From NCBI GenBank assembly GCA_002309855.1, contig DBYD01000054.1, positions 343 to 62,143 of the forward strand: DNA of 61,801 nucleotides, in the 5' to 3' direction. Of this stretch, positions 38,790-47,368 are shown piece by piece. The number at the start of each line of letters is the position of its first letter. The first letter of the stretch is position 1. The translations under genes and the position numbers were made by a program. The notes beneath the pieces were generated by a model. It did not search any database. It was not told where the DNA came from and worked only from the letters and a program-made list of their open reading frames with translations. The DNA comes from Bacteroidales bacterium UBA1195 (GTDB taxonomy: Bacteria; Bacteroidota; Bacteroidia; Bacteroidales; WCHB1-69).

Positions 38790-39530
38790 ATGTACAGATT
38801 AGTATTATTGAGACACGGACAGAGCGAATGGAATTTGGCCAACCTCTTCACAGGCTGGACAGACGTGGATTTGTCGGAAAAAGGAATCGCCGAGGCAAAG
38901 GAGGCCGGCGTCAAGATGAGGGAAGCCGGTTTCCGGTTCCAATACGCCTTCACCTCCTACCTTAAACGCGCCATAAAGACGCTGTTCTATGCCTTGGACG
39001 AGATGGACAGTCTCTGGATTCCGGTGGAAAAGTCCTGGAAACTGAACGAAAAGCACTACGGAATGCTGCAGGGCATGAACAAAAGCGAGGCCACAAAAAA
39101 ATATGGTGCCGATCAAATCCTTTTATGGAGAAGAAGCTGGGATGTGGCTCCTCTCCCATTGTCAAAGGAGGATCCCACCCATCCGATGCATGACGCACGT
39201 TACCAAGGAATTCCGAATATTCCTGGAACAGAGGCCCTGAAAGACACCATGGAACGTCTCCTTCCGTTTTGGGAGGAACGGATCATTCCCGTCCTGAAGG
39301 AGAAAAAGGAGGTGCTCATCGCCGCACACGGCAACAGTTTACGTGCCATCGTCAAGCATATCAAAAACATGGGGAACGAGGAAATCATCAGCTTCAACAT
39401 TCCGACAGGAATTCCCTACGTGTTTGAATATGATGAGAAAATGCGGCTGGTGAAAGACTATTTCATTGCAGACCCGGAGACATTGAAGAAGCTGATGGAG
39501 CAGGTGGCCAACCAGGGAGCTGCCAAATAG
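38790..39530 (+). CDS. gpmA: 2,3-bisphosphoglycerate-dependent phosphoglycerate mutase
   Basis: 246 residues. It interconverts 3- and 2-phosphoglycerate in glycolysis. The phosphohistidine motif LLRHGQSEWN is at the very start, and the second histidine is in LIAAHGNSLRAIVKHI. GLMxKSEATKKYG-like (GMLQGMNKSEATKKYG) and EDPTHP are family segments. Its stop is 3 nt from the trmD start. Confidence 0.95.
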   Translation: MYRLVLLRHGQSEWNLANLFTGWTDVDLSEKGIAEAKEAGVKMREAGFRFQYAFTSYLKRAIKTLFYALDEMDSLWIPVEKSWKLNEKHYGMLQGMNKSEATKKYGADQILLWRRSWDVAPLPLSKEDPTHPMHDARYQGIPNIPGTEALKDTMERLLPFWEERIIPVLKEKKEVLIAAHGNSLRAIVKHIKNMGNEEIISFNIPTGIPYVFEYDEKMRLVKDYFIADPETLKKLMEQVANQGAAK

Positions 39531-39533
39531 CCC

Positions 39534-40217
39534 ATGCGTTTCGACATCCTCACCCTGTTCCCGGAGATGTTCGAGGGCATATTCTCCGTCTCCATCCTGA
39601 AGCGGGCCCGCGACAAGGGGCTGGCGGAGTACCACCTGCACAACATCCGCGACTATTCCACCGACAAGCACCGCCGAGTGGACGACTACCCCTTCAGCGG
39701 GGAATCGGGCATGGTGATGAAGATTGAGCCGGTTGCCGCCTGCATCCGCCATCTGCAGCAGGAGCGCAATTACGATGAAATCATCTTCCTCACCCCGGAC
39801 GGCGAAGTCCTGAACCAGTCCATCGCCAACGAACTATCCATGAAAGGGAACCTTATGCTGCTCTGCGGCCACTACAAGGGCATTGACGAGAGGATACGGG
39901 AAATGTTTGTCACACGTGAGATTTCGGTGGGCGACTACGTGCTTTCCGGCGGGGAGCTGCCGGCCGCCGCCCTCACCGACGCCATCGTGCGGCTGATTCC
40001 GGGCGTGCTGCACGACGAGACCTCCGCCCTCTCCGACTCCTTCCAATACGAGCTGCTCTCCCCGCCCGTCTACACCCGCCCCTACGATTTCGAGGGGCAC
40101 ACCGTGCCGGACGTGCTGCTTTCCGGCAACGAAAAACTTATCGCGGAGTGGAAGTACCAGAAGGCGCTGGAGCGCACCCGCGAACGGCGGCCGGATCTGC
40201 TGGGAGAAAACGAATAA
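39534..40217 (+). CDS. trmD: tRNA (guanine-37-N1)-methyltransferase
   Basis: 227 residues, a SPOUT methyltransferase that makes m1G37 in tRNAs. Visible: RFDILTLFPEMFEGIFSVSILKRA, FLTPDGEVLNQ, LCGHYKGIDERI (trefoil-knot AdoMet site), DYVLSGGELPA and YTRPYDFEG near the C-terminus. It follows gpmA by 3 nt. The usual rpsP-rimM-rplS neighbours are absent. Confidence 0.96.
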   Translation: MRFDILTLFPEMFEGIFSVSILKRARDKGLAEYHLHNIRDYSTDKHRRVDDYPFSGESGMVMKIEPVAACIRHLQQERNYDEIIFLTPDGEVLNQSIANELSMKGNLMLLCGHYKGIDERIREMFVTREISVGDYVLSGGELPAAALTDAIVRLIPGVLHDETSALSDSFQYELLSPPVYTRPYDFEGHTVPDVLLSGNEKLIAEWKYQKALERTRERRPDLLGENE

Positions 40218-40248
40218 TTTAATAATATAACACTAAACCTATAAAAAA

Positions 40249-43215
40249 ATGATAAATTTAAAAAAATCAGAGACTGCAAAAAAATTTGCAGAGGCATGGC
40301 AGGGCAAAGGCTATGAAAAGGGTGACACACAGAAGTTCTGGCTTGAACTTCTGCAAAAGGTGCTTGGGGTTGAAGACCCATATTCCTTCGTGGAGTTTGA
40401 GGATAAGGTGATGGTTGACAGCACCAACTTCATGGATGTTTACCTTCCTGCCACCCGAGTGCTGATTGAGCAGAAGGGCATCGGCAAAAACCTTGATGCA
40501 CCCGTCCGCCAGAGTGACGGTGCGTTGTTGAACCCATTCCAGCAGGCGAAAAAGTACATTGTCGGGCTTCCATTGTCGCGCCATCCGCGCTGGGTGGTGA
40601 CCTGCAACTTCACGGAGTTCCGCGTATACGATATGGAGCAGCCCAACGGAGAGCCACAGAAAATCTTTCTGAAAGACCTGGAAAAGGAACATTACCGTCT
40701 GCAATTCCTTGTGGACAGCAAGAGCGAGCACATCACCAAGGAGATGAGAGTGTCGATGCAGGCCGGTGAGATTGTGGGCCGCATCTATGATGCGCTGCTG
40801 GAGCAGTACAACGACACATCTCCCGAAGCGCTCCGCTGGCTCAACATCCTTTGCGTGCGCATCGTGTTCTGCCTCTACGCAGAAGATGCAGGCGTGTTTG
40901 CCCACGACCAGTTCCACGACTATCTGGCAAGTACGGCCCCAGAGGATATTCGGGAGGATTTGATAAAACTTTTTGGAACACTCAACACTCCTGTTGAGAA
41001 GCGCAGCCATTATCTGAAACCGTCGCTTGCCGCCTTCCCCTACACCAACGGCGGGCTCTTCGCCGAAGAGATTGAGATACCGCAGTTCACCGACGGATTG
41101 AAGCGAACACTGCTTGACAACGCCAGCCTTGATTTCGACTGGAGCGAAATCTCGCCAACCATCTTCGGCGCAGTGTTTGAAAGCACCCTAAACCCCGACA
41201 CACGGCGCAAGGGCGGCATGCACTATACAAGCATCGAAAACATCCACAAGGTCATCGACCCGCTATTCCTGAATGACCTGCGCCAGGAACTGGACGAAAT
41301 TCTTGAAGTGAGAGTGGAGAAAGAACGCGGGAAGAGGCTTGATGCCTATCGGAACAAGCTTGCATCGCTAACCTTCCTTGACCCTGCCTGCGGAAGCGGC
41401 AATTTTCTTACTGAAACCTATCTTTCGCTGCGCCGCCTGGAAAACGAGGCCATCATTGCCCGCCACCACGGACAGTCGTTCCTCGGTTTGGAGGAGGTAA
41501 ATCCCATAAAGGTCAGCATCAACCAGTTCTACGGTATTGAAATCAACGATTTCGCCGTCACTGTCGCCACCACAGCCCTCTGGATTTCGGAAGCCCAGAT
41601 GCTCCGCGAGACCGAGAAGATAGTACGGCACGACATCGACTTCCTGCCGCTGAAGAGCTATGCGAACATCATGGAGGGGAATGCGCTGCGGCTGCCGTGG
41701 GATGAGTGGGAGATTAAGGATGAAACCGTGGCGGTTTATGCGGAACGGGCTTATGTCTATCCGCGGCGGGAAACGGTGACAAAGGTAAGTGAGCCGGAAG
41801 CGGTCTATGGCAAGATCGACATCTATGCCGATGAGGCGGTCACTTACAGCAAGCCGAAGGAAAAGCAATTCCGGCATGTGAATTTCAACTACATCATGGG
41901 CAACCCGCCGTTTGTAGGCTATACCTATCAGAGCAAAAGTCAAAAGGAGGATTTGGCGGCCATCATGAAAGGCTTTGGCGGCAATATCGACTATGTTGCG
42001 GGCTGGTACCTGAAAGCTGCGCAGACAATGCACAAAAACCATGACACACGCACGGCATTGGTTTCAACCAATTCAATAACCCAAGGAGAACAGGTGGCGG
42101 CCATCTGGAAACCGCTTTTTGAACGTTACAATATCCATTTCGACTTTGCATACCGCACTTTCCGCTGGGACAGCGAAAGCGAACAAAAGGCACATGTACA
42201 TTGTGTGATCATCGGATTCAGCTGCGGCGAATCTTCAGGCAAAAAAAGGATCTTTTTCAAGGAAAGCCAAATTGAGGTGACGAACATAAATCCATATCTG
42301 TTGGACGCTCCGGATGTTTTTGTTGAAAAGAGAAAACAGCCATTGTGCGATGTTCCGGAAATGATAAAAGGGAGCATACCGGTCGATGGTGGCAACCTGA
42401 TTATTGAGGCAAATGAATATGAGGATTTTGTTAAGAAAAATCCACTTGCCGAACCATACATCCATCCTCTTTTGGGTGCTGAGGAATTCATTTCCGGCAA
42501 AAAAAGATACTGTCTGTGGTTGGAAAAAGCCGACCCTGCCATCCTCAAACAGTGTCCCGGCATAATGGCGCGTTTACGGAGAGTCAGGGAAATGCGTCTG
42601 GCAAGCACAAAGGCTTCCACCCGTAGGTTTGCGGATTATCCCACACTCTTTATGGAAAACCGGCAACCAGACACGGACTATTTGCTGGTACCAAGCACAA
42701 CATCGGAAAACAGGCGATACATTCCTATCGGTTATCTGGACAAAAATGTAATCACCACAAACGCAAACTTTGCAATTGCCAATGCCACACCCTATCATTT
42801 TGGAGTGCTTACTTCCAATGTCCACAATGCTTGGATGCGGGCGGTTTGCGGACGGCTGAAAAGCGATTACCGATATTCTGTCACCATCGTCTACAACAAC
42901 TACCCATGGCCAAACCCAACCGAAGAGCAAAAATCGAAGATTGAAAAAACGGCCCAAGCCATCCTTGACGCACGGGCCATATATCCGGATTCTTCATTGG
43001 CTGACCTCTATGATGAGACCGCCATGCCACCGGAGTTGCGCAAAGCCCATCAGGACAACGACCGTGCAGTGATGCAGGCCTACGGTTTCGACCAGAAGAT
43101 GTATACTGACGACAAAGAGTCCCTTATCGTTGCCGAACTGTTCAAACTGTATCGGGAAATGACAGATAGTGGCATGGGAACAATAAAGAATTACAAAACA
43201 GAAAACCGAACATAG
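40249..43215 (+). CDS. Type IIL (MmeI-like) restriction-modification enzyme
   Basis: 988 residues, a single polypeptide that joins nuclease, adenine methyltransferase and target recognition. Nuclease residues are D63, then E74-Q-K76 in MDVYLPATRVLIEQKG (MmeI has the same D-xn-ExK set). A helical connector follows, then DPACGSGNF at 378-386 and NPPF at 552-555 of the N6-adenine methyltransferase, then the recognition domain (about 650-880) with LVPSTTSENRRYIPIGYL and the NYPWPNP segment. MmeI is about 920 residues. Such enzymes methylate one strand for protection and cut about two turns away. It is inserted between two tRNA/rRNA methyltransferase genes in the same direction. Confidence 0.88.
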   Translation: MINLKKSETAKKFAEAWQGKGYEKGDTQKFWLELLQKVLGVEDPYSFVEFEDKVMVDSTNFMDVYLPATRVLIEQKGIGKNLDAPVRQSDGALLNPFQQAKKYIVGLPLSRHPRWVVTCNFTEFRVYDMEQPNGEPQKIFLKDLEKEHYRLQFLVDSKSEHITKEMRVSMQAGEIVGRIYDALLEQYNDTSPEALRWLNILCVRIVFCLYAEDAGVFAHDQFHDYLASTAPEDIREDLIKLFGTLNTPVEKRSHYLKPSLAAFPYTNGGLFAEEIEIPQFTDGLKRTLLDNASLDFDWSEISPTIFGAVFESTLNPDTRRKGGMHYTSIENIHKVIDPLFLNDLRQELDEILEVRVEKERGKRLDAYRNKLASLTFLDPACGSGNFLTETYLSLRRLENEAIIARHHGQSFLGLEEVNPIKVSINQFYGIEINDFAVTVATTALWISEAQMLRETEKIVRHDIDFLPLKSYANIMEGNALRLPWDEWEIKDETVAVYAERAYVYPRRETVTKVSEPEAVYGKIDIYADEAVTYSKPKEKQFRHVNFNYIMGNPPFVGYTYQSKSQKEDLAAIMKGFGGNIDYVAGWYLKAAQTMHKNHDTRTALVSTNSITQGEQVAAIWKPLFERYNIHFDFAYRTFRWDSESEQKAHVHCVIIGFSCGESSGKKRIFFKESQIEVTNINPYLLDAPDVFVEKRKQPLCDVPEMIKGSIPVDGGNLIIEANEYEDFVKKNPLAEPYIHPLLGAEEFISGKKRYCLWLEKADPAILKQCPGIMARLRRVREMRLASTKASTRRFADYPTLFMENRQPDTDYLLVPSTTSENRRYIPIGYLDKNVITTNANFAIANATPYHFGVLTSNVHNAWMRAVCGRLKSDYRYSVTIVYNNYPWPNPTEEQKSKIEKTAQAILDARAIYPDSSLADLYDETAMPPELRKAHQDNDRAVMQAYGFDQKMYTDDKESLIVAELFKLYREMTDSGMGTIKNYKTENRT

Positions 43216-43229
43216 AAAACCAATAACTT

Positions 43230-43784
43230 ATGAAAAAACTTTCGATGGAGGCGCTGCACCGCATTTCGGTGGAGGATTACAAACGGAGCGAGAAGACACC
43301 GGTGACGGTGGTGCTGGACAATGTGCGGAGCATGAACAACGTGGGCTCCGTCTTCCGCACGGCGGACGCCTTCCGCTTGGAGCGGATATGCCTCTGCGGA
43401 ATCACCGCCCGACCGCCGCACAAGGAGATTGAAAAGACCGCCTTAGGCGCGACCGAATCGGTTTCCTGGGAGTATTTCCCGAAAACGATGGAGGCCGTTG
43501 CGCGACTGAAAGCTGAGAACTATGCGCTCTATGCCGTGGAGCAGGTGACGGAGAGCACGCCGCTGCAAAAGTTCCGTTGGGACGGCAGCTCCCCTATCGC
43601 ACTGATATTCGGCAACGAGGTGATGGGCGTGGAGCAGCAGGTGGTCGATGCCTGCGACGGCGCCATCGAGATACCACAGGCCGGCACCAAGCACTCGCTG
43701 AACATCGCGGTCAGCGCCGGAATGGTGCTGTGGGAAATGTACAAACAACACCTGGAGGCGCAGGCCTCCGGCCAAAACTCATAG
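43230..43784 (+). CDS. TrmH/SpoU family RNA 2'-O-methyltransferase
   Basis: 184 residues. The SPOUT motifs are all visible: VVLDNVRSMNNVGSVFRTADAF (motif 1, with the catalytic arginine), IALIFGNEVMGVEQQVVDACD (motif 2) and IPQAGTKHSLNIAVSAGMVLWEMY (motif 3). It methylates ribose in a tRNA or rRNA; the target cannot be told. It begins 15 nt after the restriction enzyme gene. Confidence 0.92.
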   Translation: MKKLSMEALHRISVEDYKRSEKTPVTVVLDNVRSMNNVGSVFRTADAFRLERICLCGITARPPHKEIEKTALGATESVSWEYFPKTMEAVARLKAENYALYAVEQVTESTPLQKFRWDGSSPIALIFGNEVMGVEQQVVDACDGAIEIPQAGTKHSLNIAVSAGMVLWEMYKQHLEAQASGQNS

Positions 43785-43786
43785 CC

Positions 43787-44407
43787 ATGAAACGAATACT
43801 TTCATTTTTACTTTTGCTCTGCCTTGCAGGGGCGCAGGCGCAGCAGAACGACACCACGGAATCCCGCCGCAAAATTCCAAGCCACTTTTACAAGAATGAC
43901 CTGAAAGTGACCATGCTCTCCCTGTTCAGCGGCTCCACCAAACTAACCTACGAACGTACATTTTACAATTATTACACCCGACTCGACAACAGTGTGGAAA
44001 TCACCGGCGGCGTCATCGGCTGGGGCGGCGACCTGCTCAACCACAACCATTCAAAAGGAGGACTGTGCAGGTTGGCCTACAAATTCATATTTCACTTTAG
44101 TGAATACCCATACAGTGAACCGGAACATCTCTTGAACGGCTTCTACTTCAAGCCGGATGTGGCCTTCTCCTCCTTCAGCTACGATTCGAAAGATGGCATG
44201 GAACGGCTGCACAACAACCGTCTGGCCATCATGGGCTGCATAGGCTACCAGTGGGTGTGCCACCGCTTTGTCTTTGACATTTTCGGCGGCTTAGGCGCAG
44301 GCATCGGCGATGAGAACGAATACAACTACTACCACGGCTTCATCGCGCTGCCCAAAGGCACCCCCACAGCCTTCACCGCCGGCTTCAAACTGGGCGTGGC
44401 ATTTTAA
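43787..44407 (+). CDS. Probable outer-membrane beta-barrel protein
   Basis: 206 residues from the ATG at 43787, 2 nt after the methyltransferase stop; the frame open to 43577 lies inside that gene. It has a signal peptide MKRILSFLLLLCLAGAQAQ. The rest alternates polar and hydrophobic residues with many glycines and aromatics, ending in GFKLGVAF (terminal F), as in small outer-membrane barrels. Function unknown. It is followed 11 nt later by another exported protein gene. Confidence 0.7.
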   Translation: MKRILSFLLLLCLAGAQAQQNDTTESRRKIPSHFYKNDLKVTMLSLFSGSTKLTYERTFYNYYTRLDNSVEITGGVIGWGGDLLNHNHSKGGLCRLAYKFIFHFSEYPYSEPEHLLNGFYFKPDVAFSSFSYDSKDGMERLHNNRLAIMGCIGYQWVCHRFVFDIFGGLGAGIGDENEYNYYHGFIALPKGTPTAFTAGFKLGVAF

Positions 44408-44418
44408 AATGCTCAGCC

Positions 44419-45846
44419 ATGAACAGATACACATTACTTTTATTGCTGCTACTGCCGCTGACGGCGGCGAACGCCCAGCGGCTGACAGACCCGAAACAGC
44501 TGGTGCCGGAGCTTTCCACACTGACCCAACCCAGTCCGAGCGTTTATTTGGATGAATTTTTCCCCAATGTGGACGAGCCCTCCATGTTCCACGGGCCGGT
44601 ACGCAGTGTGACCACCACGTATGAGATACCAGATACTGTCACAAGATATGTTGGCTCTCATAGGATAAAGGTTTATCTTCATGATGTCATGCTAAGCAAA
44701 ACCACAAATTTCACCTTTTCACAGCAAGGCAAATTGAGTATGATTGCTGAAAAATATCTCATGCACTCCTACTTTTATTATCGAAAAAAATACAGTCCCA
44801 AAGACAAATACTATTTGCGCCACAAAAAATTTGACAAAATCAGTCATCCGGAAGTCCGGATGGAAGAGATTCCTGGTGAAAAGAGATGGCGGTTCAAAGA
44901 TGGGAAACTCGTCTCCTACAGCCATGTGAGTTTCGAGAAAAATGACACATTGAAGAGGAAACGCCGAAAAGGCAGGATAACCTACTATCTTTCCGGAACT
45001 CATATAGGAAACGATTCCGTGCGTCTGAAATATGACAGACATGGGAACCTCAGAACTGTAAATCGCTTCAATTCCGACATGACACGCTTTCGTTTTGCCT
45101 ATGACAGTTTGGGCCGGATGGTCTATATGAGCCAGAACGATATTAGCTACGGACTGTTGTATGTGTACGCATGGATGTATGATTCCACCGGTTGTACTGC
45201 TACGGTGAGTGACCAGTTACGTAAATCGAGTGATTCAGTTGGGGAGATGCGTCTGCTTCATAAGGAACCGCAGCCGGATGGTTCCCTAGAACTCCGTATC
45301 ACCTGTTGCGAGGTGATGTCGGACAGTGACAAGTCAGCGTATGTGGCTCTGCGGAAGCATCCTGATTCCTGTCTTGCTCCATTTTTCAGCAGGAGGTTGG
45401 CGCATTGCGAGGAAAAGATTTCCGAGTCTCGCAATTGGTGGCATGGATACGAAAACTATTATACTACAGGAGAATACATTTTTGACACCGCAGGCAGGCT
45501 AACGGGATACACCCTGCAAAATGCCTCAACAATGGCTGTATGCTATGACAGCGCAGGCAGGGTTGTAGAAATGAAAGCGATTGGTGGAACACTTTATTTT
45601 CCAAAAAGTTATTATTTAATAGATCGTTCATTGCGTGTTAGAAGTGGAGTGTACCGGCAAATCCTCTTCTCCTACGATGAAGAGGGACAAGTGTCTGGAA
45701 TCGCACTAACGGACCAGTCCGGAAAAAAGGAGGCCATCTCCATCCGCTACACCTACGATTCGCACCACAACTGGATTCGCCGCGAAGTCTGGCGAGACGA
45801 CAAACTGACAGGCGCCGTTTCGCGGCAGATAGAATATGCGGAGTGA
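44419..45846 (+). CDS. Exported protein with RHS/YD-like repeats
   Basis: 475 residues with a signal peptide (MNRYTLLLLLLLPLTAANAQ). Repeats of the YD kind run through it: YDRHGNLRTVNRF, YDSLGRMVYMS, FDTAGRLTGYT, YDSAGRVVEMK, YDEEGQVSGIAL and YDSHHNWIRREVW. It has far fewer repeats than real RHS toxins and no C-terminal toxin domain, so it is more likely a surface or periplasmic binding protein of the Bacteroidota YD-repeat type. The central part (about 44.65-45.1 kb) is richer in A/T than the ends. Confidence 0.65.
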   Translation: MNRYTLLLLLLLPLTAANAQRLTDPKQLVPELSTLTQPSPSVYLDEFFPNVDEPSMFHGPVRSVTTTYEIPDTVTRYVGSHRIKVYLHDVMLSKTTNFTFSQQGKLSMIAEKYLMHSYFYYRKKYSPKDKYYLRHKKFDKISHPEVRMEEIPGEKRWRFKDGKLVSYSHVSFEKNDTLKRKRRKGRITYYLSGTHIGNDSVRLKYDRHGNLRTVNRFNSDMTRFRFAYDSLGRMVYMSQNDISYGLLYVYAWMYDSTGCTATVSDQLRKSSDSVGEMRLLHKEPQPDGSLELRITCCEVMSDSDKSAYVALRKHPDSCLAPFFSRRLAHCEEKISESRNWWHGYENYYTTGEYIFDTAGRLTGYTLQNASTMAVCYDSAGRVVEMKAIGGTLYFPKSYYLIDRSLRVRSGVYRQILFSYDEEGQVSGIALTDQSGKKEAISIRYTYDSHHNWIRREVWRDDKLTGAVSRQIEYAE

Positions 45847-45865
45847 AGCTGGGGTTAGTGCTTTT

Positions 45866-47125
45866 TTAGTACATAAATCCCAATAGCCACAACGGCAGTT
45901 TGTTGCCGCGAGGCATCTCAATATTGTCAGCCAGCACGTAGGAATCAGGCATGTCCGCAATTTGGCCGAATGACTTGTTTCCCCCGCCAATCTCAAGTAT
46001 GATGTGCCCGTCCACCTTGAAGTCTCCGGCCTGTTTGCCATATTCCACCACATGCTGCTGCATCAGCTGGTTGACGGCGAAGCATTCCCTCACGGTACCC
46101 TGATTGGCCACTTCTCCGCCAAGGGCATAAAGCAGATTGGGGTTTTCAAGGTATATCTTGTCAGGTTTCTGCAGTTTCTTTACAGATAAAATATCACTAT
46201 ACAGCAGGTTAAGCATCCCTGCATCGGAAAGGTCACGCAGATAAGCGATCACCGTGTTCCTTCCAGCCTCAATCAGGGAGGCAAGGTTAGTGATGTCCAC
46301 CTCAAATGGAACCGAACGGGAAAGAATGGACATAAGGGCCTTCAGTTTCCGGTTGCTCAATACATCCACACCGCGCAGCAGCGGCAGTTCGGCCTCAATA
46401 ACATAGTTCATGGTCTGCTCAATCAGGGTATGGTAGTCGGTGGGATTATGCAGATAATACGGATAATATCCGAAACGTAGATATTCATGGAAATGCTGCA
46501 ACGGGCGGCACGCCTCGTTAACAGCGGCGGCAATCTGTTTCGGGTTTTGCAAGATTTCGTCCAACGTGTGAGCCTCCAGTTCGATACCCTTGTAAAACTG
46601 CAGGTATTCGCGCAGCGAGAGCCCCGGCATATTGTATCCGACACAACGGCGTGAAAGGTCTGCATCCCCGTCTATCAGGTTAAGCATGGATGAGCCGCTG
46701 AGAAAGACCTGCATATCCGGGTAAAGGTCGGCTATCTCCTTTACCTCGCGGCTCCAACCGTTATATTTGTGCACCTCGTCCAGTATTAGCAGCCGACCTC
46801 CGTGCTGATGGAACTGTTCCGCAACCTTCAAAATGCTGCTGCTGGCGAAGTAGACACTGTCAAGTGTGCAATAGAGCGCCTCCTCGCTTCCAGCCGGAAA
46901 CCGCTGTTTCACATACTGCCGGAGAAGGGTGGACTTGCCAACGCCACGGGCGCCACGAAGGCATAGCATCGGCGCATCCCAGTTGATGCGGGACATGTAT
47001 CCGCGCACAATGTCAAGGCTTGTGGCTCTCAAATAGGCCTCCTGCTTTGCAAACAATTCATCCATTTTTAATGACTTTTGTTTTACATACGAAACGTTTT
47101 TTCTATAGAAATGCTCTGTACTCAT
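45866..47125 (-). CDS. AAA-family ATPase with DUF4143 domain
   Basis: 419 residues from the ATG at 47125; a start at 47065 (MDELFAKQEAY) is also possible and would give 399. Walker A is GARGVGKST at 58-66, Walker B is LLILDEVHKY, and the sensor-like FLSGSSMLNL follows. The C-terminal half fits DUF4143 (winged-helix and small nuclease-like fold, with VDGHIILEIGGGNKSFGQI). These are common, poorly understood orphan ATPases. It is a single gene, with its promoter at 47174-47200. Confidence 0.9.
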   Translation of the reverse strand: MSTEHFYRKNVSYVKQKSLKMDELFAKQEAYLRATSLDIVRGYMSRINWDAPMLCLRGARGVGKSTLLRQYVKQRFPAGSEEALYCTLDSVYFASSSILKVAEQFHQHGGRLLILDEVHKYNGWSREVKEIADLYPDMQVFLSGSSMLNLIDGDADLSRRCVGYNMPGLSLREYLQFYKGIELEAHTLDEILQNPKQIAAAVNEACRPLQHFHEYLRFGYYPYYLHNPTDYHTLIEQTMNYVIEAELPLLRGVDVLSNRKLKALMSILSRSVPFEVDITNLASLIEAGRNTVIAYLRDLSDAGMLNLLYSDILSVKKLQKPDKIYLENPNLLYALGGEVANQGTVRECFAVNQLMQQHVVEYGKQAGDFKVDGHIILEIGGGNKSFGQIADMPDSYVLADNIEMPRGNKLPLWLLGFMY

Positions 47126-47173
47126 AGCAAATTTAAGCTATTTTTGCTATTTGTGTGAAGCATTTTCCAAATG

Positions 47174-47200
47174 CAAAAGTATACAACTTTTGGATACAAA
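47174..47200 (-). promoter_or_regulatory. Promoter of the DUF4143 ATPase gene
   Basis: Minus-strand TACTTTTG (47174-47181) with TTTG-TATC spaced 15 nt upstream, closely alike the polA promoter. Confidence 0.65.
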
Positions 47201-47277
47201 TGTATTTTTTTATAGAAAAAAAAGAAAATCGCGGTTCCATTCCGCGCAATGCACGATTTTTTTTCACCCCATGAAAA

Positions 47278-47304
47278 TCCGTATCACTTTTTCAAGTAAA
47301 TTTG
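47278..47304 (+). promoter_or_regulatory. Promoter of mutA
   Basis: TAAATTTG (47297-47304) with TCCG-TATC beginning 15 nt upstream. The ATG is 64 nt further on. Confidence 0.65.
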
Positions 47305-47368
47305 CATTTTGTACATATTAATTTATCTGATTTGTAACTATCTTTACATTAAATAAATAGAGATAACC

